A stretch of DNA of 64,000 nt. It comes from Vibrio sp. BS-M-Sm-2. Its GTDB lineage: Bacteria > Pseudomonadota > Gammaproteobacteria > Enterobacterales > Vibrionaceae. Below the pieces are notes generated by a model, which ran no database searches, had not been told where the DNA came from, and saw only the letters and a list, made by a program, of their open reading frames with translations. This document shows, piece by piece, positions 17,440 to 25,976 of this stretch; position 1 is the stretch's first letter; each line of letters opens with the position of its first letter. Location of the stretch: the NCBI RefSeq assembly GCF_041504345.1, contig NZ_CP167894.1:868001-932000 (forward strand). Reading direction: 5' to 3'. The position numbers and the translations under genes are program-made.

Positions 17440-19263
17440 ATGTTTCAAGCTTTTAGAATCCCCATATTATTAATGGTCACATACAGTTCACTGATGGTGT
17501 TTGGCGGTCATTGGGTATGGAGCACAAGTCATGAAAGTTTGTTAAATGATCACCAATCTAACTTAGACCGCTTTTCCGTCCACATTGCCAGCCAATTGGA
17601 TAAGTTTGCCCATATCCCTGAGCTTCTTTCGAAGGATAAAGAGCTAGTTGATGCCCTGCACTCACCAAGCAACACTGCTCAGATAGAGCTAACCAATCGC
17701 TACCTAGAGCACGTCAACACTGTGATTCAGGCGTCCGACACCTATTTATTGGATAGCATCGGTACCACTATCGCAGCCAGTAACTGGAACCTAAAACATT
17801 CTTTTGTCGGACGCAATTTTGCCTTCCGTCCTTATTACCAACAAGCTATTCAAGGACATGAAAAGCAGTACTTCGCTTTAGGTTCAACTTCAGGAAAGAG
17901 AGGCTACTATTACTCTTACCCGGTCTCTTATGCTGCTGAAATCATTGGCGTAATTGTGGTAAAAATGGATTTATCTTCGATTGAAGCAAGCTGGCAAGGT
18001 AAACAGAGTTTTTTTGTCGCGGATGATAAAGACCAGATTATTTTTATGTCTAGCAATCCTGAATGGCTATTCAAAAGTCTTCAGCCTCTCGATGATACAC
18101 AACAAGCTCGCATTCGCGAAAATCAGCAATACCTCGATACCCACATTGAAAGCCTCCACTTCTCTGGAGATCTAGAGGGCGCAACCAGCAGCATTCGTTC
18201 ATCTCACCCGTTAGTTAAAGAGAAGTTTTTCACCTCTTCACGCTTTCTACCTGATCCTGGATTAACGGTCAGGGTATTCTCTCCCACCCACTTGGTTTGG
18301 TGGGACTTGATCGCCTATATGGTGGTACTGAGCTTGGTCTTTGCAATCATTTATCTGGTCATTCAACTTAATCTGCACCGTCAACACCGACGCGCCCAGA
18401 TCGATAGGTTGCAGTCAGAAGCTAACCAAAAGCTAGAATTTCAAGTACTCGAAAGAACCTCTGAGCTACACGTAGAGATCAAGCAACGTATCGAAACCGA
18501 GCGGGTACTCAGACACACCCAAGACGAGCTCATCCAAGCGGCAAAACTGGCGGTATTGGGCCAGATGTCAGCAAGTATTAGTCATGAATTGAATAATCCA
18601 CTCGCTGCGATTCGTAGTTATGCTGACAATGGCCGACTGTTTCTAGCCAAAGAGAAAACAGATCGTGTCGATGACAACTTATCGCGTATTTCATCGCTCA
18701 CCGACCGTATGGCGAAAATTAGCCATCAGCTTCGCTCCTTTGCTAAAAAGTCGACCGCAGAAGAACTACACATAATACAGATCCTCCCTGTATTGCATTC
18801 ATCTAAGGAGTTAATGAAGCCACAACTCAAGAGTGAGCGAGTCAAGACCAATGAACTACCTGAAACATTTGACGCATGCATACTCGCCAATGCCATCCAG
18901 CTCGAACAGGTCATTATTAACCTGCTGACCAACGCGATTCAGGCAATGGAAAACCAAGACGACAAGCAGTTGGCTGTCCTATTAGAAGTTAGAGAAACGG
19001 CTGAAGCCAACACGCTACTGATCCACGTCGATGATAACGGCCCTGGTTTTACTTCCTCCTCGAGGGGAAACTTTTTCGAACCCTTCCATACCACCAAGAA
19101 GAACGGACTTGGATTAGGGCTATCGATATCTCAACAGATAATCAGCGGAATTAACGGCAAGCTCACAACAGGAACTAGCCCACAAGGCGGTGCTCGATTT
19201 AGCATTGAGTTGCCCCTTGTTGAGCAACAGAAAGAGCAAGAGCAGCAAAGACAAAAAGAATAA
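17440..19263 (+). CDS. dctB: DctB, C4-dicarboxylate sensor histidine kinase
   Basis: Membrane sensor that phosphorylates DctD in response to succinate, fumarate or malate. The 607-residue protein has a transmembrane segment near residues 8-28, a periplasmic sensor domain of double-Cache type (FRPYYQQAIQGHEKQYFALG, GYYYSYPV) up to about residue 285, a second membrane segment (AYMVVLSLVFAIIYLVI), a coiled-coil linker, and a kinase core. The phosphoacceptor His382 is in SASISHELNNPLAAIRSY; ATP-binding motifs are NLLTNAIQAM, DDNGPGF and GLGLGLSI. The C-terminus is rich in Gln and Glu. dctD follows after 105 bases, and the transporter it should control (dctPQM) lies just beyond, on the opposite strand. 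Confidence 0.92.
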   Translation: MFQAFRIPILLMVTYSSLMVFGGHWVWSTSHESLLNDHQSNLDRFSVHIASQLDKFAHIPELLSKDKELVDALHSPSNTAQIELTNRYLEHVNTVIQASDTYLLDSIGTTIAASNWNLKHSFVGRNFAFRPYYQQAIQGHEKQYFALGSTSGKRGYYYSYPVSYAAEIIGVIVVKMDLSSIEASWQGKQSFFVADDKDQIIFMSSNPEWLFKSLQPLDDTQQARIRENQQYLDTHIESLHFSGDLEGATSSIRSSHPLVKEKFFTSSRFLPDPGLTVRVFSPTHLVWWDLIAYMVVLSLVFAIIYLVIQLNLHRQHRRAQIDRLQSEANQKLEFQVLERTSELHVEIKQRIETERVLRHTQDELIQAAKLAVLGQMSASISHELNNPLAAIRSYADNGRLFLAKEKTDRVDDNLSRISSLTDRMAKISHQLRSFAKKSTAEELHIIQILPVLHSSKELMKPQLKSERVKTNELPETFDACILANAIQLEQVIINLLTNAIQAMENQDDKQLAVLLEVRETAEANTLLIHVDDNGPGFTSSSRGNFFEPFHTTKKNGLGLGLSISQQIISGINGKLTTGTSPQGGARFSIELPLVEQQKEQEQQRQKE

Positions 19264-19368
19264 AACCCAGCACACGAAGCAAAAATAACAGACTGAGATG
19301 AGCCCGTTCAAATACGGCTTAACTAACAAACTCGGCGATAATTAGTATAAAAGAGTAAAGGAATCACT

Positions 19369-20715
19369 ATGTGTCACGTCTATTTCATTGATGACGAATC
19401 CGATCTAAGAATGGCCATTGAACAGAGCTTCGAGCTCGCCGACATTGATGCCGAATTTTTCCCCGATGCGGAGTCAGCCCTGCTCGCGATTCAAGATAAT
19501 GGATTGCCTCACGTGATCATCACAGATATCTGCTTACCGGGTATCTCGGGGCATGACCTGCTCAATACCGTGATGCATAAAGACACAGAGATTCCCGTGA
19601 TTATGATCACTGGTCACGGCGACATCTCCATGGCCGTGCAAGCAATTCAAGACGGTGCCTATGATTTCATTGAAAAGCCGTTTGCCAATGAGCGTCTTAT
19701 CGAAACCACCAAACGCGCCATCGAGAAGCGTCAACTGACCTTAGAAAACCTCGAACTCAAGCGTTCGCTCAAAGCCAGCAAAGCACTCGGCCCGAGAATC
19801 ATTGGTGACACACAATCGATGACTGAGCTTCGTTCCATCATCACCCATGTTGCAGACACCAATGCCGATATCTTGTTATTTGGTGAAACCGGCACAGGTA
19901 AAGAGTTAGTTGCACGTTCTCTGCATGAACAAAGCAGCCGCCGAGAGCAAAACTTTGTCGCGGTCAACTGTGGGGCGGTACCTGAAAACCTGATTGAAAG
20001 TGAACTCTATGGTCACGAGAAAGGTGCGTTTACTGGTGCAGAAAGTAAGCGAGTCGGTAAATTTGAATTTGCTCAGGGCGGTACCCTATTCTTAGATGAA
20101 ATTGAATCCATGCCGATGCAGGCACAAATTCGCCTGTTGCGCGTCTTGCAAGAACGCGTCATTGAAAGAGTTGGTTCCAATGGTTTAGTTCCTCTAGATA
20201 TCCGAGTGATTGCGGCAACTAAAGTCGACCTAAAGAAAGCTGCTGAAGAAGGTACTTTCCGCCAAGATCTCTATTATCGCCTCAATGTCGTGACACTAGA
20301 TTTACCGCCGCTAAGAAGCCGCCAAGAAGATATCCCAGCACTCTTCCACCACTTTTTACTGGTCGCTGCAGCGCGTTATGGCAAGACAGCCCCTGCACTT
20401 CCACAAAAGGAACTGCACGCGCTTTTGGCTCATGATTGGCCAGGGAATGTTCGTGAACTACGTAACAGCGCTGAACGCTTCATCTTACTCGGAAAATTAG
20501 CTCAACTGGGGGATGGTGTGAGCTCAGATAGCCACTCAGATGCCAGCATTAGTCTATCGGACCAAGTAGCAGAGTTCGAAAAAGCAGTGATCGAGCGTGC
20601 GCTGATTGAGAATGAAGGGAGCATAAAATTAACCATGTCTCAACTAAATGTCCCAAGAAAAACGCTTTACGACAAAATGCAGCGTTATCAAATCGACAAA
20701 GAGAACTTTAAGTAA
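19369..20715 (+). CDS. dctD: DctD, sigma54-dependent response regulator
   Basis: NtrC-family activator that drives sigma54 promoters of dicarboxylate transport genes. The 448-residue protein has a receiver domain with phospho-acceptor Asp53 (IITDICLPG), a central AAA+ domain with Walker A GETGTGKE, the sigma54-contact loop GAFTGA (in YGHEKGAFTGAESKRVG) and Walker B GGTLFLDEIE, and a Fis-type helix-turn-helix at the C-terminus (IKLTMSQLNVPRKTLYDKM). AAAGGAA precedes the ATG. A good sigma54 promoter lies upstream of dctP in this window, consistent with DctD acting there. Confidence 0.93.
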   Translation: MCHVYFIDDESDLRMAIEQSFELADIDAEFFPDAESALLAIQDNGLPHVIITDICLPGISGHDLLNTVMHKDTEIPVIMITGHGDISMAVQAIQDGAYDFIEKPFANERLIETTKRAIEKRQLTLENLELKRSLKASKALGPRIIGDTQSMTELRSIITHVADTNADILLFGETGTGKELVARSLHEQSSRREQNFVAVNCGAVPENLIESELYGHEKGAFTGAESKRVGKFEFAQGGTLFLDEIESMPMQAQIRLLRVLQERVIERVGSNGLVPLDIRVIAATKVDLKKAAEEGTFRQDLYYRLNVVTLDLPPLRSRQEDIPALFHHFLLVAAARYGKTAPALPQKELHALLAHDWPGNVRELRNSAERFILLGKLAQLGDGVSSDSHSDASISLSDQVAEFEKAVIERALIENEGSIKLTMSQLNVPRKTLYDKMQRYQIDKENFK

Positions 20716-20727
20716 AACAATAGATGT

Positions 20728-20788
20728 CGAAGTAAAGAATTAAGCTGCGAAGTAAAAGAAACAAGCCACGAAACAAAGCACAAACTCC
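20728..20788. repeat. Three degenerate tandem repeats of about 20 bp after dctD
   Basis: Units begin CGAAGTAAAGAA, CGAAGTAAAAGAA and CGAAACAAAGC at 20728, 20748 and 20769. They lie in the spacer between dctD and the small downstream gene. No function is apparent. Confidence 0.5.
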
Positions 20789-20873
20789 CGCTTGATCTGA
20801 ATGTTTATCGAAACTGGCAGAGATGAGGTTCCTCTCCCATAATTCATATATCGACTTTAAGGATAAGTTGCAT

Positions 20874-21056
20874 ATGAATGAAAAAACGACCATTCCGGTC
20901 ATTGTAGATACAGTGCTGGTTGATGACCACTATGAAGTAGAAAGAAGGTCTGGGCGCGAGCGAAGAAAGAAAAGAGTACGATGGAAAGGCTACGACAGAC
21001 GCTTAAGCGGCACAATAAGGCGCGGAAATAAGAAAGCGATAGATGAAAAGGTGTAA
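20874..21056 (+). CDS. Small basic protein of unknown function (60 aa)
   Basis: Not recognised. From ATG 20874 the protein is 60 residues, with an acidic/hydrophobic start (MNEKTTIPVIVDTVLVDDHY) and a strongly basic second half rich in Arg and Lys (ERRSGRERRKKRVRWKGYDR). AAGGATAA lies seven bases before the ATG, supporting this start over the in-frame ATG at 20823. The frame ends inside a 12-bp hairpin that may be its terminator. It may belong to the dctBD transcript. The basic repeats of the RRxxRERR kind suggest nucleic-acid or phospholipid binding, but that is only a guess from composition. Confidence 0.6.
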   Translation: MNEKTTIPVIVDTVLVDDHYEVERRSGRERRKKRVRWKGYDRRLSGTIRRGNKKAIDEKV

Positions 21057-21071
21057 CTCTTCATCTATCGC
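21036..21071. terminator. Perfect 12-bp hairpin between convergent genes
   Basis: Arms GCGATAGATGAA and TTCATCTATCGC with a 12-base loop. The left arm encodes the end of the 60-residue protein. T-rich DNA follows on both strands (TGCTATTTATT on plus, TTTCTTATTTC on minus), so it probably works as a bidirectional terminator for the dctBD unit and dctPQM. Confidence 0.7.
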
Positions 21072-21104
21072 TGCTATTTATTACATTGAGAATAAAACCA
21101 TTCA

Positions 21105-22466
21105 CTACTTGGTTATAATCTCCGGCCCCATTAGAGTAGTTGGTAACCACGTTGAAACCCATGGCACGTAAGTCACGATGATTAGGAACAAGAACATCAC
21201 GCCCACCCAAGGCAGTGCCGCTTTGACTACGTTCATCATCGACATCTTGGCGACCCCAGCGGTCACAAACAAGTTGAGCCCCACCGGCGGGGTTATCATC
21301 CCTATCTCCATGTTCACCACCATCATGATACCAAGGTGAATTGGGTCAATACCCAGTGCGATTGCGATTGGGAACACCAACGGAGCAACAATGATCAACA
21401 AACCTGATGGCTCCATGAACTGACCACCAATCAACAGCAGTACGTTCACCACAATCAAGAAGGTGATCGGACCTAAGCCGGCAGACAGCATCGATTCAGT
21501 GATCATTTGAGGGATACGTTCTTCTGTCAGTACATGCTTCAGAATCAGAGCATTGGCAATGATAAAGAGCAGCATGATCGTCAGCTTACCTGCATCATAG
21601 AGCGTATCTTTGGTGTCTTTATGGAAAAAGGTTTGGAACACTTTTACCAAAGCAGGCTTTGTATTGTTCTTGTCAGCGAAAGGCCCCATATCTTTGTAGA
21701 TAAAGTTAGCAATAAAGAACGCGTAAACCGCAGCAACTGCCGCCGCTTCTGTCGGAGTAAAGATACCACCGTAGATACCACCTAGAATGATGACAATTAA
21801 CAGTAGACCCCAACTCGCATCCTTCGCTGCTGCAAACATCTCGCCCCAGCCCACAAAAGGCTGTGCTGGAATCTTCTTAATACGTGCCGCAATGTAGATA
21901 GCAATCATCAACATCACACCCGCCAGCAGACCAGGAATCACACCGCCTAGGAACATACGGCCTACCGATACATCCGTCGCCGCAGCGTAAACGACCATCA
22001 CGATTGACGGTGGAATCAAGATACCCAAGGTACCTGCGTTACAGATAACCCCTGCCGCGAATTCTTTTGTGTAGCCGTTTTTGATCATACCTGCGATAAC
22101 AATACTACCGATCGCTACTACCGTTGCAGGAGATGAACCAGAAAGGGCTGCGAACATCATACATGCCACAACCGACGCCATCGCCAAGCCGCCACGGAAC
22201 CACCCCACCATCGCGATAGCGAAACGAATAATACGTTTAGCCACGCCGCCAGTAGACATGAAGCTAGAGGCCAAGATAAAGAAAGGAATCGCTAAGAGTG
22301 TGTAGTGGCCTGCAAATGCATTAAACAGCGTTTGTGCGACTGAAGCTAATGACGCATCTGAATGCATCAACAAGAATATTACGCTCGATAAACCTAGTGA
22401 AATTGCAATTGGTACACCGACCAACATGAAAGCAATTACCATTAAAAATAGAAATAACATTGCCAT
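21105..22466 (-). CDS. dctM: DctM, TRAP transporter large permease
   Basis: Large membrane subunit (453 residues, about 12 hydrophobic helices) of a tripartite ATP-independent periplasmic transporter. Family features include SGSSPATVVAIGSIVIAGM, GTLGILIPPSIVMVVYA, PTEAAAVAAVYAF and IGMITPPVGLNLFV. It couples sodium-driven import to substrate delivered by DctP. It follows dctQ with a two-base gap and ends the operon at the convergent hairpin. The neighbouring dctBD sensor pair points to C4-dicarboxylates (succinate, malate, fumarate) as substrates. Confidence 0.95.
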   Translation of the reverse strand: MAMLFLFLMVIAFMLVGVPIAISLGLSSVIFLLMHSDASLASVAQTLFNAFAGHYTLLAIPFFILASSFMSTGGVAKRIIRFAIAMVGWFRGGLAMASVVACMMFAALSGSSPATVVAIGSIVIAGMIKNGYTKEFAAGVICNAGTLGILIPPSIVMVVYAAATDVSVGRMFLGGVIPGLLAGVMLMIAIYIAARIKKIPAQPFVGWGEMFAAAKDASWGLLLIVIILGGIYGGIFTPTEAAAVAAVYAFFIANFIYKDMGPFADKNNTKPALVKVFQTFFHKDTKDTLYDAGKLTIMLLFIIANALILKHVLTEERIPQMITESMLSAGLGPITFLIVVNVLLLIGGQFMEPSGLLIIVAPLVFPIAIALGIDPIHLGIMMVVNMEIGMITPPVGLNLFVTAGVAKMSMMNVVKAALPWVGVMFLFLIIVTYVPWVSTWLPTTLMGPEIITK

Positions 22467-22468
22467 GA

Positions 22469-23224
22469 TTAGTCTTCCTTACCGTTAGATTTGGTACTCG
22501 ACTCATTCGCTTTGTTCTGCGGAGTCGAATTCAATACCGCTGTCGCATCTTCGTCAGAGCCCGCTAGCACGTCCGCTTTCAACGCATCCAACTCTTCTTC
22601 CGCTTCGTGTCCTGCAATCATGCGGTCAAGCTTGCCTGTTACTACTTGGTAAGCAACTTGAGCAAAACGGAACGTCAGCATTGCCATGCCAATCGGCAGC
22701 GCCATATAAGGAATAAAACGTGGCAGTTTCTCGTATCGCTCGCCTTCATTTAGCCAGTCAGCAAGAAACTGAAGCATCTCTGGCATTGGGATATCATCGG
22801 TCTCATACCATGCGCGATCGGTCGCGAATGGGTACCAATAATTCCAAGAGCCGATAAGAAGTAAGATTGAAAATGCTAGGCAACTGGTCACGGCGATTAG
22901 CGCATACACTTTGCTTAGCTTTTCTGGGGCAAGGTTGATGATGACATCAACACCAATGTGGAAGTGTTTTTTAACGCCATAAGATGCGCCCACTAACACC
23001 ATCCAAGCAAACATGAACACCGTCAGCTCCAGTGCCCATAAGATGTTGTCATTGAATGCGTATCGAAATACCACATTGGCAAAAGTAAGTAGCGTCATTG
23101 CGCCAAGAAAAAATGCGATTAATGACTCTTCAATCACATCCGTAACTCTTCCGACTTTGGAAAAAAGAGAGGTTTCCAATGCTGATTCGCTAGAATTTGG
23201 TTGTTCCATTTGAGGCTTTTCCAT
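22469..23224 (-). CDS. dctQ: DctQ, TRAP transporter small permease
   Basis: Small membrane subunit of the TRAP transporter, 251 residues with four hydrophobic segments (AFFLGAMTLLTFANVVFRYAF, FMFAWMVLVGASYGVKKHFH, then about residues 105-130 and 175-200). The motif GASYGVKKHFHIGVDVI is typical of DctQ. Compared with the usual 160-220 residues it carries a longer loop and an acidic, low-complexity C-terminal tail (EAEEELDALKADVLAGSDED) likely in the cytoplasm. The start at 23224 lies 67 bases after the dctP stop, with a hairpin in between. Confidence 0.92.
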   Translation of the reverse strand: MEKPQMEQPNSSESALETSLFSKVGRVTDVIEESLIAFFLGAMTLLTFANVVFRYAFNDNILWALELTVFMFAWMVLVGASYGVKKHFHIGVDVIINLAPEKLSKVYALIAVTSCLAFSILLLIGSWNYWYPFATDRAWYETDDIPMPEMLQFLADWLNEGERYEKLPRFIPYMALPIGMAMLTFRFAQVAYQVVTGKLDRMIAGHEAEEELDALKADVLAGSDEDATAVLNSTPQNKANESSTKSNGKED

Positions 23225-23255
23225 AATTGACTCCGCTTATAATTGTTTTAATAAA

Positions 23256-23280
23256 GGGCAGCGGTAGGGATCCGCCACCC
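23256..23280 (-). promoter_or_regulatory. Hairpin between dctP and dctQ (attenuator or mRNA stabiliser)
   Basis: On the minus strand GGGTGGCGG pairs with CCGCTGCCC (two G-U pairs) around a 7-base loop, followed by TTTATT. This placement, directly after a binding-protein gene and before its permeases, is typical of structures that give higher binding-protein expression. Confidence 0.55.
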
Positions 23281-23291
23281 TAATAGCGGTG

Positions 23292-24287
23292 TTATTGGTT
23301 TGAAGCTAATGCTGCATCGATAAGATCTGAACCGATGTCTTTTTCAAACTTCTTCCATACTGGTTGAAGTGCCGTTACCCAAGCTTGACGCTGTTCAGGC
23401 GTCAACGTACGAACCTCACCACCCGCTTCGATGATGTTGTTTTTGTTCGCTAGGTTAACTTTTGAAGATTCCGCATTACGCGTTTCCGAGACTTCTTGAA
23501 CGATAGTGCCAAGCTGCGCGCGTACATCTTCAGGAAGGTCTTTCCAAAAGTCGTTTGACGTTACAACTAGATAATCCAATATACCGTGATTGGTTTCTGT
23601 CACGCCATCTTGTACTTCAAAGAACTTCTTGCCGTAGATGTTTGACCATGTGTTCTCTTGACCATCGATAACCTTAGTTTGTAGGCCACCGTATACCTCT
23701 TTGAAAGACATCTTCTGAGGGTTAGCACCTAACTGCTCAAACTGAGCAACCAATACATCTGATGCTTGCACACGGAATTTCAAACCTTCCGCATCTTCAG
23801 GGTTGATAAGAGGTTTGTTCGCCGACATCTGTTTCATGCCATTGTGCCAAAACGCTAGACCCTGTAGGCCACGACGCTTCATTGCATTCTTCAGTTTTTC
23901 ACCAGATTCTGAGTTTTGGAAACGGTCAACGGCGTCTACATCTTCAAATAGGAACGGAAGGTCAAAAATGCGGTATTTCTTAGTGAACTTCTCAAATTTA
24001 GACAGCGAAGGTGCCGCCATTTGAACATCACCATTTAACAGGGCTTCCAGTACCTTATTATCATCGTAAAGCGTCGAGTTAGGGAAAACTTGCATACAAG
24101 CTTTACCATTCATTTCAGTGTTTACTCGCTCTTCTAGTAGAGAAGCGGCAATGCCTTTCGGGTGCTTATCGGTATTAGTTACGTGACTGAATTTAATCAC
24201 GATTTCACCAGGGTCACAGTTTGCAGCAGCATTAAAACTTGTGAGTGCCAGAGCAGATACAGATAACAGGGTAAGAGGCTTAAACAT
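23292..24287 (-). CDS. dctP: DctP, TRAP C4-dicarboxylate-binding protein
   Basis: Periplasmic binding protein (331 residues) of the TRAP transporter. It has a signal peptide ending SFNAAA, then IVIKFSHVTNTDKHPKG typical of DctP. The substrate-binding arginine is expected in LKFRVQASDVLVAQFEQLGA, and GLQTKVIDGQENTWSN is a hallmark of the family. AAGGAG precedes the ATG. It is the first gene of dctPQM and lies downstream of a near-perfect sigma54 promoter, so its expression should depend on DctD. Confidence 0.95.
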   Translation of the reverse strand: MFKPLTLLSVSALALTSFNAAANCDPGEIVIKFSHVTNTDKHPKGIAASLLEERVNTEMNGKACMQVFPNSTLYDDNKVLEALLNGDVQMAAPSLSKFEKFTKKYRIFDLPFLFEDVDAVDRFQNSESGEKLKNAMKRRGLQGLAFWHNGMKQMSANKPLINPEDAEGLKFRVQASDVLVAQFEQLGANPQKMSFKEVYGGLQTKVIDGQENTWSNIYGKKFFEVQDGVTETNHGILDYLVVTSNDFWKDLPEDVRAQLGTIVQEVSETRNAESSKVNLANKNNIIEAGGEVRTLTPEQRQAWVTALQPVWKKFEKDIGSDLIDAALASNQ

Positions 24288-24345
24288 TATTATTCTCCTT
24301 AGTAAACAAAGCAGCCCTTCAATGGGAACTGCGTGCTTTCACTAA

Positions 24346-24361
24346 GGCAATTAGCGCGCCA
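24346..24361 (-). promoter_or_regulatory. Sigma54 (-24/-12) promoter of dctPQM
   Basis: The minus strand reads TGGCGCGCTAATTGCC. The GG and GC doublets are exactly ten bases apart, matching the sigma54 consensus TGGCACG-N4-TTGCW with few deviations. The predicted transcript start is about 24335, some 50 bases upstream of the dctP ATG. DctD, encoded in this window, carries the matching sigma54-contact loop. Confidence 0.82.
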
Positions 24362-24381
24362 TGTTGATACAAAACATTAAC

Positions 24382-24402
24382 AAGCCTTTAACCACAAGGC
24401 TT
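24382..24402. promoter_or_regulatory. Inverted repeat upstream of the dctP sigma54 promoter
   Basis: Perfect arms AAGCCTT and AAGGCTT with a 7-base spacer, about 20 bases upstream of the -24 element. It may be an activator site or a hairpin. Further upstream, GACCAAAGC (about 24493) and GACCAAAAGC (about 24522) are two direct repeats that could also bind DctD. The rest of the 24288-24633 spacer shows no gene. Confidence 0.4.
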
Positions 24403-24633
24403 CATCATAGTTGCCAACATGAGTCGTCCACTCTTTGCAAAATTTAATGGGTGGAAAATGACACATAGAATATTTATAAATGGGTGGGAGTTGACCAAAG
24501 CATCAGTGATAAATGAGGTCTGACCAAAAGCTCCTTTCACGATGATGCCTTGAAGTAATTTCAACCTATCCTGTAGAGTGCTGCACAACTTAGTCAGATT
24601 TACTGATCCACTACTTACCAAGAGTTGCTACCC

Positions 24634-25041
24634 ATGAGTCAGATCTACCATCACCCAGTACAGATTTACTACGAAGATACCGATCACTCAGGTGTGGTTT
24701 ATCACCCTAACTTTCTTAAATACTTTGAGCGTGCGCGCGAGCATGTATTGGGTAGCGATAAACTGGCAGAGTTGTGGAATGAGCATGGACTGGGGTTTGC
24801 GGTGTATAAAGCCAATATGACCTTTCAAGACGGGGTCGAATTCGCAGAGATCTGCGATATCCGAACCTCTTTTGAACTCGATGGCAAATACAAAACCTTA
24901 TGGCGACAAGAAGTATGGCGTAAAGATGCGACTAAACCTGCCGTGATTGGGGATATCGAGATGGTTTGCCTAGATAAAGACAAACAACTGCAACCTGTAC
25001 CCGCTGAAGTATTAAAAGCGATGCTTGGCGAAACGAGTTAA
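24634..25041 (+). CDS. Hotdog acyl-CoA/ACP thioesterase (YbgC/Orf6 type)
   Basis: Single-domain thioesterase of the 4-hydroxybenzoyl-CoA thioesterase family. The catalytic motif YYEDTDHSGVVYHPNFLKYF near residues 11-30 contains the family aspartate. From ATG 24634 it is 135 residues; AAGAG lies nine bases before, and a TTG nine bases further upstream is less likely. It sits beside pfaE and pfaABCD. In Photobacterium profundum a thioesterase of this type, Orf6, lies next to the PUFA synthase genes and has been shown to act on acyl-CoAs, so this gene is a candidate for releasing or editing PUFA synthase products. That role is inference; a general YbgC-like housekeeping function is the alternative. 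Confidence 0.85.
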   Translation: MSQIYHHPVQIYYEDTDHSGVVYHPNFLKYFERAREHVLGSDKLAELWNEHGLGFAVYKANMTFQDGVEFAEICDIRTSFELDGKYKTLWRQEVWRKDATKPAVIGDIEMVCLDKDKQLQPVPAEVLKAMLGETS

Positions 25042-25053
25042 CTAAGATTGTTA

Positions 25054-25101
25054 GTGGCTGAGAGCCCGAGTGGCTGAAAGTGCAAGTGGTTGAGAGTACG
25101 C
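25054..25101. repeat. Three 16-bp tandem repeats between thioesterase and pfaE
   Basis: Units begin GTGGCTGAGAG, GTGGCTGAAAG and GTGGTTGAGAG at 25054, 25070 and 25086. They lie in the short spacer between the two convergent genes. No obvious intrinsic terminator is present here. Confidence 0.55.
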
Positions 25102-25148
25102 CGTGTTCAAGATTAGAAGCTCAAGGTTCTAGTGTAACGAGCGTAAAC

Positions 25149-25976
25149 TCAGCCAAGTAGCTTCGATTTGGGGAAACACTTCATCTCTAATTGCATAGGA
25201 AGCGTTGCACCACCAAGCGTCACGGCAAATCGAAACTGGTTATCCAGCCTTCCTAAACTGCATTGCCAATGAGCAGAAGCATCGCCTTGTTCAGCAGCAT
25301 CCAACCCAACTCCGTTATGTACAATGATTTCGCCACATAACTCTGGTCGTAAACCCGACGAATAAACTGGCAGTGTTTGTTGAGTTAGATTGGAAAAATC
25401 GAACGAAAAACTTCGCAACGATGTGGCTAGCCCCCTGCCCGTCGCTTTGATATACGACTCCTTCAGCGCCCATAAATCAAAAAACCGTTCTCTCTTATTT
25501 TCTTTGCTGAGTTCAAGTAAATCCGCCAATTCTTTATCTGAAAAATAGTGCTTCATGATCGAATCGATATTAGTCGAGCTTCTTGCATGTTCGATGTCGA
25601 CACCTAATTGAACTGGCTTCCCTTCTCGCTGGCAAACTGCAATCAACAAATGTTCTTTGCTATGACTGATATTGAAATTCAGTCCGGTTTGAATCTGTTG
25701 ATCCGCAATCAGGCTTGGCTTTCCTTTCTCACCATATTCAAACCGCCATGCTTTAGGCGTTAAATCCGAATAACAAGACAGTACTCCTCTCAAGTAGTTG
25801 CGAACATACATGGCTTGAACTTGAGACGAGGGCACTCTATAGCGTTCAACTTTCTCAATTTCATCGGCCGTGAGTGTCTCTTTGAGGTGTGATTTGATAT
25901 CGATATCGTCACACAAATCACTCAAAGAACATAACCATAAATCGACGATTGGGTTTTCCATTTTACTCACGTTCAC
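25149..25976 (-). CDS. pfaE: PfaE, Sfp-type phosphopantetheinyl transferase
   Basis: Transfers 4'-phosphopantetheine from CoA to the serine of acyl carrier domains; here most likely the five ACPs of PfaA. The 275-residue protein has the Sfp-family motifs: NISHSKEHLLIAV, then the metal ligands Asp127 and Glu129 in QLGVDIEHAR, and FFDLWALKESYIKATGRG with Glu173 and Lys177. It is transcribed away from pfaA, with about 690 bases between their starts. In EPA producers the transferase is required for PUFA synthesis and may be at the cluster or elsewhere; here it is adjacent. ATG at codon 6 is an alternative start. Confidence 0.9.
   Translation of the reverse strand: MNVSKMENPIVDLWLCSLSDLCDDIDIKSHLKETLTADEIEKVERYRVPSSQVQAMYVRNYLRGVLSCYSDLTPKAWRFEYGEKGKPSLIADQQIQTGLNFNISHSKEHLLIAVCQREGKPVQLGVDIEHARSSTNIDSIMKHYFSDKELADLLELSKENKRERFFDLWALKESYIKATGRGLATSLRSFSFDFSNLTQQTLPVYSSGLRPELCGEIIVHNGVGLDAAEQGDASAHWQCSLGRLDNQFRFAVTLGGATLPMQLEMKCFPKSKLLG

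Noticed and set aside
24388..24621. Minus-strand 77-codon ORF upstream of dctP
   Set aside because: It covers the sigma54 promoter region upstream sequences, has no recognisable domain and no clear start signals.
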